This document shows, piece by piece, positions 11,386 to 22,391 of a stretch of DNA of 64,000 nt. Made by a program: the position numbers and the translations under genes. Every line of letters begins with the position of its first letter. Position 1 is the first letter of the stretch. The DNA lies in the NCBI GenBank assembly GCA_944472155.2, contig OX235271.1, forward strand, positions 80,460,256 to 80,524,255, in the 5' to 3' direction. Origin of the DNA: Trichobilharzia szidati (Eukaryota > Platyhelminthes > Trematoda > Strigeidida > Schistosomatidae). The notes under the pieces were generated by a model that saw only the letters and a list, made by a program, of their open reading frames with translations, did not search any database and was not told the DNA's origin.

Positions 11386-11394
11386 TCACTCCAC

Positions 11395-11475
11395 AAAAAA
11401 CACCACTGCTACTGAAACTTCAAGGATTAAAGCTTGAAACTCTGTGTTCCACCTGGAATGCGAAGGAATGAAAAA
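11395..11475 (+). mobile_element. SINE D-b 3' end fragment
   Basis: 'CACTGCTACTGAAACTTCAA' and 'GTTCCACCTGGAA' match the tail of family D-b. It lies only 34 bases from the TTLL4 exon end. Confidence 0.5.
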
Positions 11476-11508
11476 GTGTTTTTTAAAAAGAAAACAACAT
11501 AATTCTAC

Positions 11509-11742
11509 CTTGGTGATACATTGACTTCTAATAGCCATGGTTTAAGATCAGCATCCAATATGATATCAAAACCGAATAATTCATAAACTGATGCACGTCT
11601 TCGACAATTCTGATCAACCATTGTAGTAATACAGCTAACAACAGATGCTAATGTCTTGAAAATGATATCAGTTATACGTGACCATAAACTGGGTACATCG
11701 ACTCCACGTTCTGTTAGATATGACCACAGTTTACTTAATTTC
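11509..11742 (-). CDS. TTLL4: TTLL4-type polyglutamylase, metal-binding core exon
   Basis: The exon starts one base into a codon after a TTTCAG acceptor and ends two bases into a codon before a GTAGAA donor. It encodes 'KLSKLWSYLTERGVD', then 'YELFGFDIILD' and 'LKPWLLEVNVSP'. In ATP-grasp TTLL enzymes the Asp of FGFDI and the Glu and Asn of LLEVN coordinate the magnesium ions, and all three are present. The family continues with an 'SLH...' stretch and a carboxy-terminal extension. No such exon was recognised between here and position 1, so it probably lies outside the window on the left. Total coding sequence collected over the seven exons is 1,889 bases, about 630 codons. Confidence 0.93.
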
Positions 11743-11749
11743 CTGAAAT

Positions 11750-13250
11750 GAAAAAGAATTTAAAAAATTGAAGAACTCTTCATGTTCATATTTTGAAACA
11801 GTTTTTTTAGAATGAAAAATATTTTATAAGAATATTAAGAATATGTTAGCCCTAATGATATTGACTGCTCAGGTTACTTAGAGCTTTATGGAACGGCGCT
11901 AGTTAAATTGAATAATATTTCTTATCTTATTGCTGAATCACTTCGTATCTCTTGTTTAACATACTTTCGCCTTATGGCATTAACGTTAAACTTTGTTCCC
12001 ATGTTCTTTATCCCTCTTGATTACACTTCTATCAAGCTGAATATAACAAATTTTGCGGGAAGTTCTACTCTGTCTTAACCATTCTAACCTCCATTTGTAA
12101 TGACTGATTTTTGATTTTGTCTACCTCCTCCTTTTATGGTGTTGGAATGTGTAACAGGAAGAACTGATGTCATTATATTAAAGGTCCTGGATTTGTCCTT
12201 TCAGCTAGTTCCACATCATGCTGAGAAACCTCTGAACAAGACAGGGGGTGAATAGTGTTCGGACTCTGTTGATGATATTCCTTTTGGGTAAGGATAATGG
12301 GAAAAAAGCATAGTCTTCTAGACACCTTGATAAAAACAATCTATGTACTTTAGACATTTGGTGTATCCTTTTCAAATATAAGATAATGGTCTAAACCAAC
12401 TCTTTGTTTAAGGAAAGGAATTCACTTATTCAAGAGCTGCATCAGTTTGAATACACTAATCGCCAATGAAATTTAAGGTTGTTTGGCTTTTCTATGCAAT
12501 TGTTCTTACTCCTGTACATCTTGATCTATTATAGTTTCACTGCGTTTCTTTTTTCTATTTCAAATTATACTTCATCGAAGTGTTTCGACTTGAACTGATG
12601 CATATTTCATCGAAGTTCTTCTCTACTATGTGACTCAGGCATTAAGTCTTTCTTTCAATATAAATTCTTTTGCGTAGTAAATATGGAAGTGAACCTTGTA
12701 TGCAGCTATTGTATCGTTGTCATTTCTTGCATTCAAAGTCCAGCCTGAAGAAGTAGCTTACAGAAACAAACGTTCAGAAAAATCCTGTTTTGACTTCACC
12801 ATTAATTTATAAACGCTTTAAAAAGACAAGCTGTTTAAAATGTCCAAAATTTACGTGTACCCAAAGCGTTTCACTTTAATCCTGATACCTGGGACTGATA
12901 TTACCCGATAATTAAGAAACTATTCATAATATTAAATCTAACTAACTACAATAATCTGCGTATAAAATTTTATTTACGACGGGAAAGCGAAAATTATTTT
13001 ATTCGTTAAACTGACAAATTGCAATGTACAAAGTAGCGTTTTCTTTGGTCTAGTGCAGGAGCTTACTATCCCAAAAAAGTGACATTTTACTTTCATGTGA
13101 GCACGTAATACATGATTCACTTAATTTCCTTTCTGTTATACCGACATCTGTATGACTAATGCTGGATGTGCGCAAAATTTTCAATTCCTGTATATTGTTT
13201 CAAGGTAAATATTTACGTGTTAGTAAAAATAAGCATTTATTCAATTTTAA
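11750..13250. other. TTLL4 intron, mostly unassigned
   Basis: No coding exon or clear repeat. A segment near 12735-12780 ('GCCTGAAGAAGTAGC...ACAGAAAC') resembles a PLE terminal or weak hammerhead-like pattern but is too poor to call. Confidence 0.4.
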
Positions 13251-13254
13251 ACCA

Positions 13255-13815
13255 TATATGAGATACATTCCTCATGACGGGTGTTCGCTTTCCGTTGGTA
13301 AAACAGGGAGGAAGAATTTTGGTGTAGGTGAGTTCTCGAAGCTGTTTAATTTAGTTGCAAGGCTCTCGTTATCCCTCTGGACAACAAACATATCCTGTGC
13401 AAAATTCAATAGGAACTTAACTTATTTGAGTCTTCCATAAATGATATAAGTGAATCTCTTGACAATTACTGTCACAACTGGTTGTTAATTTGCATCAGCA
13501 CTGATCGTTTTTTACTGACATGGAATCGGGCATCTTTGTCATTTCGCTTATTCTTTCATTAGTTGATAAATATGATCTATAGTAATTTGTCTGTTAATAG
13601 TTGGCTCGTCTAAGTATTAGGCTTTTAGGAATTCTCTGGCAATGTTGATGGTTTTATTGCATCAGATTTCTACACTTTCCCAGTCAAATTGGTTTCCATA
13701 TTTACCTACATGCATCGATATGAAGGAATATATATCGTGTCTTTTGAGAGCTAGTTTACTTCCTTGAATTCTGAGTCAAAAGCAACGCCCACTTTGACCG
13801 ATATAGTGTGAATCA
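13255..13815 (-). pseudogene. Decayed PLE GIY-YIG region
   Basis: On the minus strand the frames give 'YIGQSGRCF', 'LALKRHDIYS' and 'ISMHVGKYGNQFDW', the GIY-YIG endonuclease end of a PLE. Another PLE terminal segment abuts it at about 13820, so the arrangement is nested. Confidence 0.6.
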
Positions 13816-13819
13816 CTAT

Positions 13820-14635
13820 AATAAAGGTCTTTGTATTTCCCAATGAATGAATGAAAAACAAAACGATATTGTTTTTACTGACTTTCACTATCTAATGATA
13901 ATAGCTTTATCAAAGTATTATTAAATCGGAATTTACAAAATCTCAGCATATATATAACAAAGAGTTAAGAGGTGAGAAAATAGACTTAGGTCAAGTTAAA
14001 AGGACAAATTGAAATTCAAAATAACAATGAAGATCACTAAATCAAGTAACATAGGTAACAGTACATACGCTGTGGTATCAAAACAAAGTTTACTAACTTG
14101 ATCATCGTTCGTCATTATGGGGTCATTTTTCGTTGTCAAGTTGGTCAATTGGTAAAGATAACAAAACCAAATTTAAACTGTTGGATTTGATAAATATGTA
14201 AAATTATAAAACAGCGTGTGTTTATATAATGATATCGCTTATCACATTCGTGTTCATTTTTATTTATAATTATTTATTTATTATAGCTTGATTCCACACC
14301 GTATTTTGGTACAAGTATGAAATTTTCAGCATGTGATATCGGTAGCCCAAATTTAGCAGGCCGGCCATAGATATCAGGTGTGCGTCGTCAGGGGATCGAA
14401 CCTCGGACCATGTGCATGGTCGACGAGAGTCCTAACCGCTGTGTCACCGACGCACTTCATGGGGCACGGGGGTGTTGCAACCAGGTCAAATTCTGGTTTA
14501 GTCCATCATTCCTATTCGGACAATTTGGATTTCACTTGATATGAAGTGATTCTGATATGAGACGTTCTTTGTGATTTGTGGCCGATAGAATCAGGCCCCA
14601 TACTGACGAACGATGATCAAGTTAGGTTGGAAACA
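13820..14635 (-). mobile_element. PLE terminal segment with SINE insertion
   Basis: Positions 13820-14250 are a diverged copy of the inverted arm at 18.49-18.92 kb. Positions 14456-14635 hold the end of a PLE ORF and its flank on the minus strand, matching the region at 19.83-19.95 kb. A D-a SINE (14283-14455) splits it. Confidence 0.7.
14283..14455 (-). mobile_element. tRNA-derived SINE, family D-a
   Basis: Complete from the tail ('TAGCTTGATTCCACACCG' as read on plus) to the head ending CCGACGCA, with B-box remnant. Inserted close to the end of PLE coding sequence. Confidence 0.8.
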
Positions 14636-14930
14636 ACTGGTGACATGGCTCAAAATCGTTCTCAATGACTGGTGCAGATGCATCCACTCCTTGTGACTTA
14701 TGATTTCCAATGAAAGTGTTTAGTTCTTCGTTATTACTATTCCTTTGTCTCACACCTCTGTTTACTGTCTATATTATTATGCATTTCTCCTACTTTCTTC
14801 TCTTCTTTTGTGTGCTACATGCAGTGTGGCGACTTGAACTGTCGCACAGATGTGCAAAGTTCTATGTCGAAAACAGACAGACAGCAGCCAGCTCTCACCA
14901 CAGGATGAGCAATGTATTTAAATAAAATTT
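14636..14930 (+). mobile_element. LINE 3' end fragment
   Basis: Inverse copy of the 3' region seen at 28.87-29.12 kb: 'GACATGGCTCAAAATCGTTC', 'GTGTGGCGACTTGAACTG' and 'TGTGCAAAGTTCTATGTCGA'. No RT motif is left. Confidence 0.5.
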
Positions 14931-14934
14931 AAAG

Positions 14935-15344
14935 GAAGATGAGGTGATTTCGGGAAAGGATTTTATAACTTATTTGATTAGTATGGCTGAACTACAGACT
15001 CTGAGGAAGTATTTATTACCAGTCCAAAGGAGAAGCACAAAATGGTATTAGAACCTGATTGAAGGCCTACTCGTTTTAAACAAAAAAACTTAAAACACTT
15101 AAAGTATCCACAGGTTTTGATCTATTTATTTTTAACCCTAGGCTTGTTTTGGTTCCATGGAAGATGTAACACAGATGTATAGAAGTTTATTTTTCAATCT
15201 CTCCTGTAATAGACAATACCAACAATCAGGGGTCAAACACATTATAGCAAAGCATACATGAGAAGTAGAGCACGGATGACGATCGAAACACTTTGTCAAT
15301 GATAATAATCATTTTATTTTTATTTTTTTATTTTATTATAGCTT
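14935..15344. other. Nothing recognised
   Basis: No supported feature. Confidence 0.5.
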
Positions 15345-15578
15345 GGTGCATCGGTGGCATAGCGGTTAGGACGCTCGCCGAACATGCATATGGTCCGGGG
15401 TTCAATCCCCGGCCGACGCACTCCTTTACCTCGCTAAGCCAGAAATATTGCTGGTGAAGAGGAAAGGTTGGGCATGAGGCTGGCAACCCCATCCTGTAAA
15501 ATAAACACTGCTACAGAAACTTCAAGCCTCTAGCTTGAAGCCCTATGTTCCACTGGGGAACGTGAAGGAAAAAAAAAG
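15345..15578 (+). mobile_element. tRNA-derived SINE, family D-b (good copy)
   Basis: A nearly complete tRNA-like head runs from TGCATCGG to CCGACGCA, with B-box GGTTCAATCCCC. The body 'GAAAGGTTGGGCATGAGGCT' and the tail 'TTGAAGCCCTATGTTCCACT', then an A-run, follow. The tail matches the 3' end of the RTE LINE at 463-606. Confidence 0.85.
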
Positions 15579-15752
15579 TATAGCTTGATTCCATACAGTA
15601 TTTTGGTACAAGTATGAAATTTTCAGCATGTGATATCGGTAGCCCAAATTTTGCTGGCCGACCATAGATATCAGGTGTGCGTCGTCAGGGGATCGAACCT
15701 CGGATCATGTGTATGGTCGGCGACAGTCCTGACAGCTGTGCCGCCGACTCAC
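15579..15752 (-). mobile_element. tRNA-derived SINE, family D-a
   Basis: A full D-a copy lies tail-to-tail with the preceding D-b copy. Different subfamilies, so an independent insertion into the A-rich tail is the simplest reading. Confidence 0.75.
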
Positions 15753-16059
15753 ATCATGGTATAAGATGGACACTAAAGTACACACAAAGAAAAGAACTAG
15801 GCTGTTATTGATCACCGGCCACCCTTCTTTTCCAAGACCCAGGCCATTAAATTCGTTAAATTTTGCACATCTCGCCATTTTTCCCCAAACTGCTACTTTA
15901 AACAATCGATTTCAGTAGATCAGGTAAATTGTAGCAATTTAATTTTGAGTGAAAGTGCATTGAAAATATTTCGGTGACAATTCGATTTCATTGGAGGAAA
16001 ATATAATTGAATTCAACCTGTCACACTAAAAAATATAATCCTCGTAAAAAGAGAGGAGA

Positions 16060-16645
16060 AACTTGGATAAAATCTGGGTTCTAATCCCGGCGGTGGGTGC
16101 GTACCGATGAAGAGTCCCGAACTAGGATGAAACAGCTGTCCAGTACTCCCACGTTGTCCAGTGGTTCTCTAACCGACATCGGCTCATGATGAAATCCTCC
16201 AACCAAACAAACAAAATCGCTACAAAAACCAATACTTGAAAATCGGTATGATACCCACTAGCAACTGGCCCTATTCAGGTACGTAGTTACCTGTGGTTCT
16301 AGTGGGAAACCATGACCAGTAGGGTGTAGCAGGTTGAAGGTGATCCAGTAACTCATCGAAGAAGACATTGCCATGTGGTCGCGCCATATCATGAACTGAC
16401 AGAAGTTGGAATTCATGGTTTGGCCATTGGATCGGGTCCCAGTGGCTTAACGGTCTACGAGCTCGCTAGCTTTGTAACCAGAAGGAGCTGGGTTCAAAGC
16501 CCAGTGGGTAGTACTGGTGAAGAGTCCCAAACTAGGACGAAACAGCTGTCAGGGTTTTCCAATGTTTCTCTAACTGATGTCAGCTCATGATGAAATCCTC
16601 CAACCAAACCAACGAAATCCCTACAAAAACCAATACTTGGAAATC
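16060..16645 (+). mobile_element. SINE family B tandem dimer
   Basis: Hammerhead-like blocks repeat at 16101-16145 and 16511-16550 with a 410-base period. Stem I is GTAC.G/CAGTAC, stem II GTCC/GGA(C/T), then GAAA and stem III CAGCTG. The core reads ATGAAGA in the first and GTGAAGA in the second. The tRNA-like segment with 'CCCAGTGGCTTAACGGTCTA' occurs in the second unit. The second block has lost the distal stem I. Confidence 0.8.
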
Positions 16646-16949
16646 TCATTTGTATACCTCCTACAAAGTGGATCAGACAATAGAGAAATTAGCTTAGGTG
16701 TTTTCATCCGAATACGCTTTGAAGTAGGCAAAATACATGATTCTATAGTTTCATTTCATTAAAAGAGAAAATAAACTTGATTAAGACCATATGTGAAGAA
16801 ATATGAAAGACATACTGACACGATGTTGAATACAGAATTATAAAATCTAATTAAAATACCAAAATGTCCTGTGAGAATAACAGGAAAAATATTGGTTATC
16901 TAAACCTGACAGTTAAAGCAGTTTTTTATTAAGCATTCTTTTTTTCTTA

Positions 16950-17098
16950 ATTATAGCTTGACTCCAAATAGTACTTTTGATACAAGTATGGAGTTTTCAG
17001 CAGGCCGACCACTGATATCACGTGTGCGTTGGCCGGGGATCGAACCCCGGACCATGTGCATGGTCGACGGGCGTCCTAATCGCTGTGCCGTCGACGCA
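16950..17098 (-). mobile_element. tRNA-derived SINE, family D-a, internally deleted
   Basis: It lacks about 25 bases of the body between the tail and head but keeps the head through GTCGACGCA and the B-box GGTTCGATCCCC. Single orientation. Confidence 0.75.
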
Positions 17099-17443
17099 GT
17101 ATAGCAAGGCTAAAAGCACGACAAATAGGCATTTATGCTGTCGTAAGAACTTCCTGTATCTCATTGAAAGAACACTCTCACAATGCATCTCATGCAGTCG
17201 TATGTACATGAATTCATTTGGAGTCAGTTATCTTTGATGCCGTTTGAGAAAACTAACACCAAGGGAGAAAAAACATCTCTTTGTATAGCTAATGGAAAAA
17301 GATACAATAAAGATTACTAATCACATTCAGTGGCACCCTAAGATGCTAACCGTACCATTTGTGTTTTCAACAATATGGAAGAAGCCAAACTTGTTACTAC
17401 TTTAAGTTGTGAGATTTCCTTTCTGACAAAAACTGCTGAAACT

Positions 17444-17808
17444 TTGATTGGACACTAGTAACTTGTATAATGTGTCTAGTCCTTCCTTTGGTACAGGTTG
17501 AATTCTATCGGTCAGGTTTGCAAAGTGGCCACCATTCTAGGTAGCTCGCCATCACGGTGCACATTGATTTGATGATATTAGATGCTTGGAGGCAATCGGC
17601 AAGAAGCCTTGCTTGACCTAGATTTCGTGCTAGTTGGCACTTAATGGTAACGTCTATGACTGCAGCACTGGGGTGATGCGGATTCAAATCTCAGAAGGGA
17701 CGTGAGTTCCTTCAAGGTTGCAGATACGCCTTGGTGACTGGTGAGTGCCAAATAACACGAAACCTAAATCCACGGCTTTCTATGGCCGATTGCCTCCAAA
17801 CATCTAAT
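17444..17808. mobile_element. Hammerhead SINE family C, inverted unit with TSD
   Basis: A minus piece (17444 to about 17641) stops inside hammerhead stem II. A plus piece (about 17642-17808) carries the tRNA-like remnant and a second block. The whole unit is bounded by a perfect 15-base direct repeat AAAACTGCTGAAACT at 17429-17443 and 17809-17823, so it entered as one insertion. The plus core is the expanded variant (GTGACTGGTGA). Confidence 0.88.
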
Positions 17809-17823
17809 AAAACTGCTGAAACT

Positions 17824-18491
17824 ATAGCAAGGGAAATTTTCTTCTGCCACTCTACACCAAGTTGGAAGTTACACAATTCAATCTAATAACGACTCAAGTT
17901 TATTGCTGTCTGAAACTGCATTAAGCAATTCACTTGTACTTGACGGTTCTACTGCTAAACACCTAGTGGGCATAACACACATTTCCATTGCATTCACTTA
18001 CATCCACAGAGGCTATTCGGAAGATGAGACTAGACATATGTAATCAAGGACAGGCAGTTGTCAGCTTCCCACTATCACAGCAACTTCAATTTCTAATCTT
18101 TATTTTCCATTTGTTTAAGTACACTTCATGATTATTACATAATCAGTTCTCAGTTTATTACGATAATGTAACTCTCTGAACTTAAGTAATTTGATCTGAG
18201 TATAATTTCGATTTTAACCTTGTATTTCTACATGTACAATTAATTAATCTTTCTCCACTGCACTACCGCAATACTCGTTAATTAGATATTGTCTAATCCA
18301 TAAGTCATTTTATTTTCGAAATTTTCATCTCTGCAATTTCATTTATTCAGTATCTTCATTCAAAGACTGTATTTCAATTTATACCAAAGAGTATAAAATC
18401 TTTACTGCAGCAATCTTTCGCAGTTGAACAGATGAAGAACAAATTGAGCAGGATAATGTAATCAATCTTCTGATTATTGGGGGGAGGGGGT
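17824..18491. other. Nothing recognised
   Basis: No supported feature before the PLE arm, apart from a G-run at 18480-18490. Confidence 0.5.
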
Positions 18492-18904
18492 AATATTCAT
18501 TATAATAAAGGTTTTTGTATTTCCCAATGAATGAAAAACAAAACGATATCGTTTTTACTGACGTTTCGCTATTTGATGCCTCTAATAGCTTTATCAAAGT
18601 ATTATTGAACCGGAATTTACAAAATCTCAGCATATATATAACAAAGAGTTGAGGGGTGAGAAAATAGACATAGGTCTAGTTAAAGGGACATATTGAAGGT
18701 AAAAATAGCGATGAAGATAACTAAACCAAATAACAAAGGTAATAGTATGTCTGTTATGATATCAAAATAAAGTTTACTAACTTGATCATCGTTCGTCTGT
18801 CTGGGGGCACTTTTTAGTTGTCAACTTGGTGAATTGGTAAAGATAACAAAACCATCATGTGTAGATTGTTGGGTTTGATGAGTGTATAAGATTATAAAAG
18901 CAGC

Positions 18905-19916
18905 GTGTGTTTACATAATGACTGCCTTGTTAAGAGAAGGGAAAACGGACATTTTAGTATATCCATATTCAGGAAGAAAACCCACTCAAATAAATATTTA
19001 GACTCCAAATCATCACACCCCATCAGCGCAAAAGTATCAGTTGTTTCAAGTCTTCTTAGACGAGCACACTCTCTGATAACCAACGAGAAAGAAAAAGAAG
19101 AAGAAATATCAAACATTACTGAAACTCTCAAGCAAAACAACTACCCATGGAACTTCATCAACAAAATCAACACAGACATTAAGTATGGCCGAAAACGCAT
19201 TCCGAAAACATGGACATCAACAGTCGTCAATCCATATAGAGCAGAGACGTCAGACGATATCAGAAGAGTACTCAATCAGCTCGACATTAGAGTTTTCTTC
19301 AGAACATCAGACACACTTCAAAGCAACCTTGTCCATATAAAAGACCAAATCCCTAAAGATTCTCTATCTAATTGTGTCTATAAAATAAAATGCTTGGAAT
19401 GTTTTTAATTTAATTTTATTACAGCTTGACTCCGCACAGTATTTTTAATACAAGTATGGAATTTTCAGCATGTGATATCGGTAGCCCAAATTTTGCAGGC
19501 CGACAATTGATATCGAGTGTGCGTCGGCATGGGATCGAACCCCAGACCATGTGCATGGTCGGTGAGCGTCCTAACCGCTGTGCCACCGACGCACATGCTT
19601 GGAATGTGATGCGATATACATCGGACAAACATCTCGAGAAATCAAAATCAGAAGAAATGAACACCGTAGAGCATCTCTTCGACCACCGAGAAATCCTGTT
19701 GAACTACAAAGACTTGAAAAATCATCAGCTATAGAATCAGGCCACAAAATTGATTTTGACAATGTTGAAATAATCCAGAAAAACTTCAGAAATCACAAAG
19801 AACGTCTAATATCAGAAGCACTTCATATCAAGTGGAATCCAAATTGCCTGAATAGGAATGACGGACTAAAACAGAATCTGACCTGGTTACAACACCTCCC
19901 TCCCCCCATCAAGTGA
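18905..19916 (+). pseudogene. PLE RT end plus GIY-YIG endonuclease, split by a SINE
   Basis: The first part contains 'RKKTHSNKYLDSKSSHP' (end of the RT domain) and runs to 'YKIKCLEC', the first endonuclease strand. The second part continues with 'IYIGQTSREIKIRRNEHRRA', the YIG segment with its downstream Arg and His. The SINE with its duplication adds 205 bases. The upstream and downstream frames differ by exactly that amount, so the target frame was open when the SINE landed. The amino-terminal part of RT is missing. Confidence 0.85.
19403..19594 (-). mobile_element. tRNA-derived SINE D-a inside the PLE endonuclease
   Basis: A D-a SINE is bounded by a perfect 13-base duplication ATGCTTGGAATGT (19390-19402 and 19595-19607). 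Head, B-box and tail are complete. Confidence 0.92.
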
Positions 19917-20376
19917 CAAAACCAACACGAATGTGATAAGCACTTTTATTATGTAAACACACGCTGCTTTTATAATCTTATACACTCATCAAACCCAACA
20001 ATCTACACATGATGGTTTTGTTATCTTTACCAATTCACCAAGTTGACAACTAAAAAGTGCCCCCAGACAGACGAACGATGATCAAGTTAGTAAACTTTAT
20101 TTTGATATCATAACAGACATACTATTACCTTTGTTATTTGGTTTAGTTATCTTCATCGCTATTTTTACCTTCAATATGTCCCTTTAACTAGACCTATGTC
20201 TATTTTCTCACCCCTCAACTCTTTGTTATATATATGCTGAGATTTTGTAAATTCCGGTTCAATAATACTTTGATAAAGCTATTAGAGGCATCAAATAGCG
20301 AAACGTCAGTAAAAACGATATCGTTTTGTTTTTCATTCATTGGGAAATACAGGAAAACCTTTATTATAATGAATAT

Positions 20377-20880
20377 CATATACCCAATACCCAAATGTTT
20401 TGAAACTGTTAAAAGTGAACTTAGTTTGAACATATATAGTGTGAATCACATTTGTCTTCTTTCTCTGTTGGGCCTTTCGGTGTGCACAGTAAGCGAATGA
20501 AGTGATTATGCTGGTTTGTGCGCTGCATCTGTTCCAAATGGTTATAGTATTTTAGCTTTTATTTTAGGCACACTGTTTATATATGATAAGGTGCATATAC
20601 TTGTAGTTTCTGATGTTGGTTTTCCCCTGATTGTGTGATTCCAGTTTAGACGTTTTGATTATCCAGCTCAGACAGTGTAAACAAATCGAAATCATCCACC
20701 TGAGATACACATCTTCGCTTTTATTTGAGAGATAAAAGATTTTTGGCAAGAAAACAAGATTAACTGGAGCATGACGAGGGAAATAATTCATGCTTCCAAC
20801 TGGACAGGAAATGACATTATCTGATAGGTCCTCTGAAAAAAAAGATAATTCAATCAGAACAATTCTCAGTCTTACTTACT
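20377..20880. other. TTLL4 intron, unassigned
   Basis: Contains a possible PLE remnant near 20660-20780 ('AAATCATCCACCTGAG'). Nothing else supported. Confidence 0.4.
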
Positions 20881-20886
20881 ACTTAC

Positions 20887-20994
20887 CATTTATGATTTAA
20901 TACAGAATTTTCACCACTTTTATTATATTTATTAATAGAATAATTAGTTAAATGCACGAAACGATTCCCCAAATGTTGAAAAGAAGTAGAATAT
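20887..20994 (-). CDS. TTLL4: TTLL4-type polyglutamylase, HLTNYS exon
   Basis: This short 108-base exon lies between a TTACAG acceptor and a GTAAGT donor. It encodes 'YSTSFQHLGNRFVHLTNYSIN' in two overlapping conserved parts: 'LGN.F.HLTNYS.N' is diagnostic of TTLL polyglutamylases. It ends 'NHK' plus two bases that complete a Trp with the next exon, giving the H-K-W motif of the family. The insert between NYSIN and HKW is shorter than in mammalian TTLL4. The exon sits about 510 bases beyond the right arm of the PLE at 18.5-20.4 kb. The next intron is about 9.1 kb. Confidence 0.93.
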
Positions 20995-21177
20995 CTGTAA
21001 ATATAGTGAAAATAATACTGATAACTGCATAACTTAGTAGAAAGAAAAGGCAACAAACGTAACTTTATCAAGATTAAGATTAGTTTAAACTGCCGTGAAG
21101 TTACCTGGTCAGTCTACAAGCGTTTCATTTGTTGATAATAATTAATGAACAGTTCAAGATAAATAAAACAAATAAAT

Positions 21178-21570
21178 AAATCCCTACAAACCAACACTTG
21201 AATATCGATGAGATGCTCACTAGTGACTTGCCCTATTCAGGTAAGTAATTACCTGGAGTTCTAGTAAGAAGTCGTAACCAGTAGGGTGCAGCAGGTCTGG
21301 TGAGAGGACAAATACTCGCCGAAGACATTGACTAGTGGTCACGCTGTGTCGTGAATTGGCAGAAGTTGGAATTCATGGGCTGGCCATTGGATCTGATCCC
21401 AGTGTCTTAATGGTCTACGAGCTAGCTCGCCTTGTAACCAGAAGGTCCTGGCTTCGAACCTCGTAGGTGCGTACTATTGAAGAGTCTCAAACTAGGACGA
21501 AACAGCTGTCCAGTAATCCCGGGTTTTCCAGTGGTTCTTTAACCAGTGTCAGCTCATGATGAATTCCTAA
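21178..21570 (+). mobile_element. SINE family B, single full unit
   Basis: Runs from 'CCAACACTTGAATATCGATG' through the tRNA-like part and the hammerhead-like block (GTACTA, core TTGAAGA, stem II, GGAC, GAAA, CAGCTG, TC, CAGTAA) to 'GCTCATGATGAATTCC'. The core is non-consensus. Confidence 0.8.
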
Positions 21571-21689
21571 AACATAAATCATAATACTTATATTTTTCCC
21601 TAATTGAATTTGTACTTCCATTGAACTTCTTCCATCTGAGATGAATATTCAATCGAATAAACAGTTTAGACACCAAATCTCCAAAAACA

Positions 21690-22215
21690 GACTCCTGAAA
21701 ATCACTCTGATGCTGACTAATGACTAACTACAGGATGAAGTTGCTTGAAGTTCTAGGGAGAAGTCGTGACCGGTAGAGTCTCAGTGTTGGGTGTGAGGCT
21801 ATCGACTGGCGGTAACGCCAAAAATCGCGAATTGTCAGAAGTTAGAGAACCACTGAAAACCACAGAGTAGCGGATATCTGTCTCATTCTAGTTTGATACA
21901 CTTCAACAGTATGCCTACATGAGTCAAACAGGAATGAAACTCAGATCAACTGTCAGGACGAATACCTGCCAGTGACACTGCCTAGTGGTAGCCATATTTA
22001 TCATAAACTGGCAGAATTTGGAACATTTGAGCGACTGGATTCCATATCAGTAACTGAATGGTCAGCGAGATCGCCTAGTATTCTGAACGTCCTGAGTTCG
22101 ATCCTCATAAGAACCATGAGCGCGTACTGTGGGGAGTCCTAAACTAGGACGAAATAGCTGTCCAGCACTCCTTGGTCTTCAATGGTTCTTTATCTGATAT
22201 CAACCGGTAATCAAG
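21690..22215 (+). mobile_element. SINE family B, diverged tandem unit
   Basis: A partial older copy (21690-21920) is followed by a more complete one to 22215, which has GTACTG, GGAC, GAAA, TAGCTG and CAGCAC around a broken core. Confidence 0.65.
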
Positions 22216-22391
22216 CTCATTAACTTATAGAGTTGATTATTTCTGTGCATCCTGGGAAATTAAATTTGTGCAACTAATAGCGAGTTAAGTTTATTCAGTT
22301 AAATTTCAGTAAATTTTTAACATCTGAAAATTATTTGTGTCTAACAGTGGAATATACGAAAAACATTTAACTTTGTGCAAAATGTAACTGT

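Larger units (their letters stand above)
18492..20376 (+). mobile_element. PLE with 428-bp inverted terminal arms
   Basis: The left arm (18492-18919) and right arm (19948-20376) are inverted copies differing at only a few positions, mainly a 2-base insertion. Between them lies the end of the PLE reading frame: last part of RT, linker and GIY-YIG domain, interrupted by a SINE. PLEs are known for pseudo-LTRs in direct or inverted orientation. The arms being almost identical implies a recent event, unlike the diverged copy at 13.8 kb. Confidence 0.85.

Noticed and set aside
12735..12780. Possible hammerhead around CTGAAGA and AGAAAC
   Set aside because: Stem II would be three pairs and no stem I partner is found.
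13159..13440. 93-codon plus-strand ORF as a gene
   Set aside because: It overlaps decayed minus-strand PLE sequence and shows no family resemblance in its own frame.
15352..15422. Functional tRNA gene at the D-b SINE head
   Set aside because: It comes close to a cloverleaf with acceptor pairing, but the same head occurs in about nine SINE copies with SINE bodies attached.
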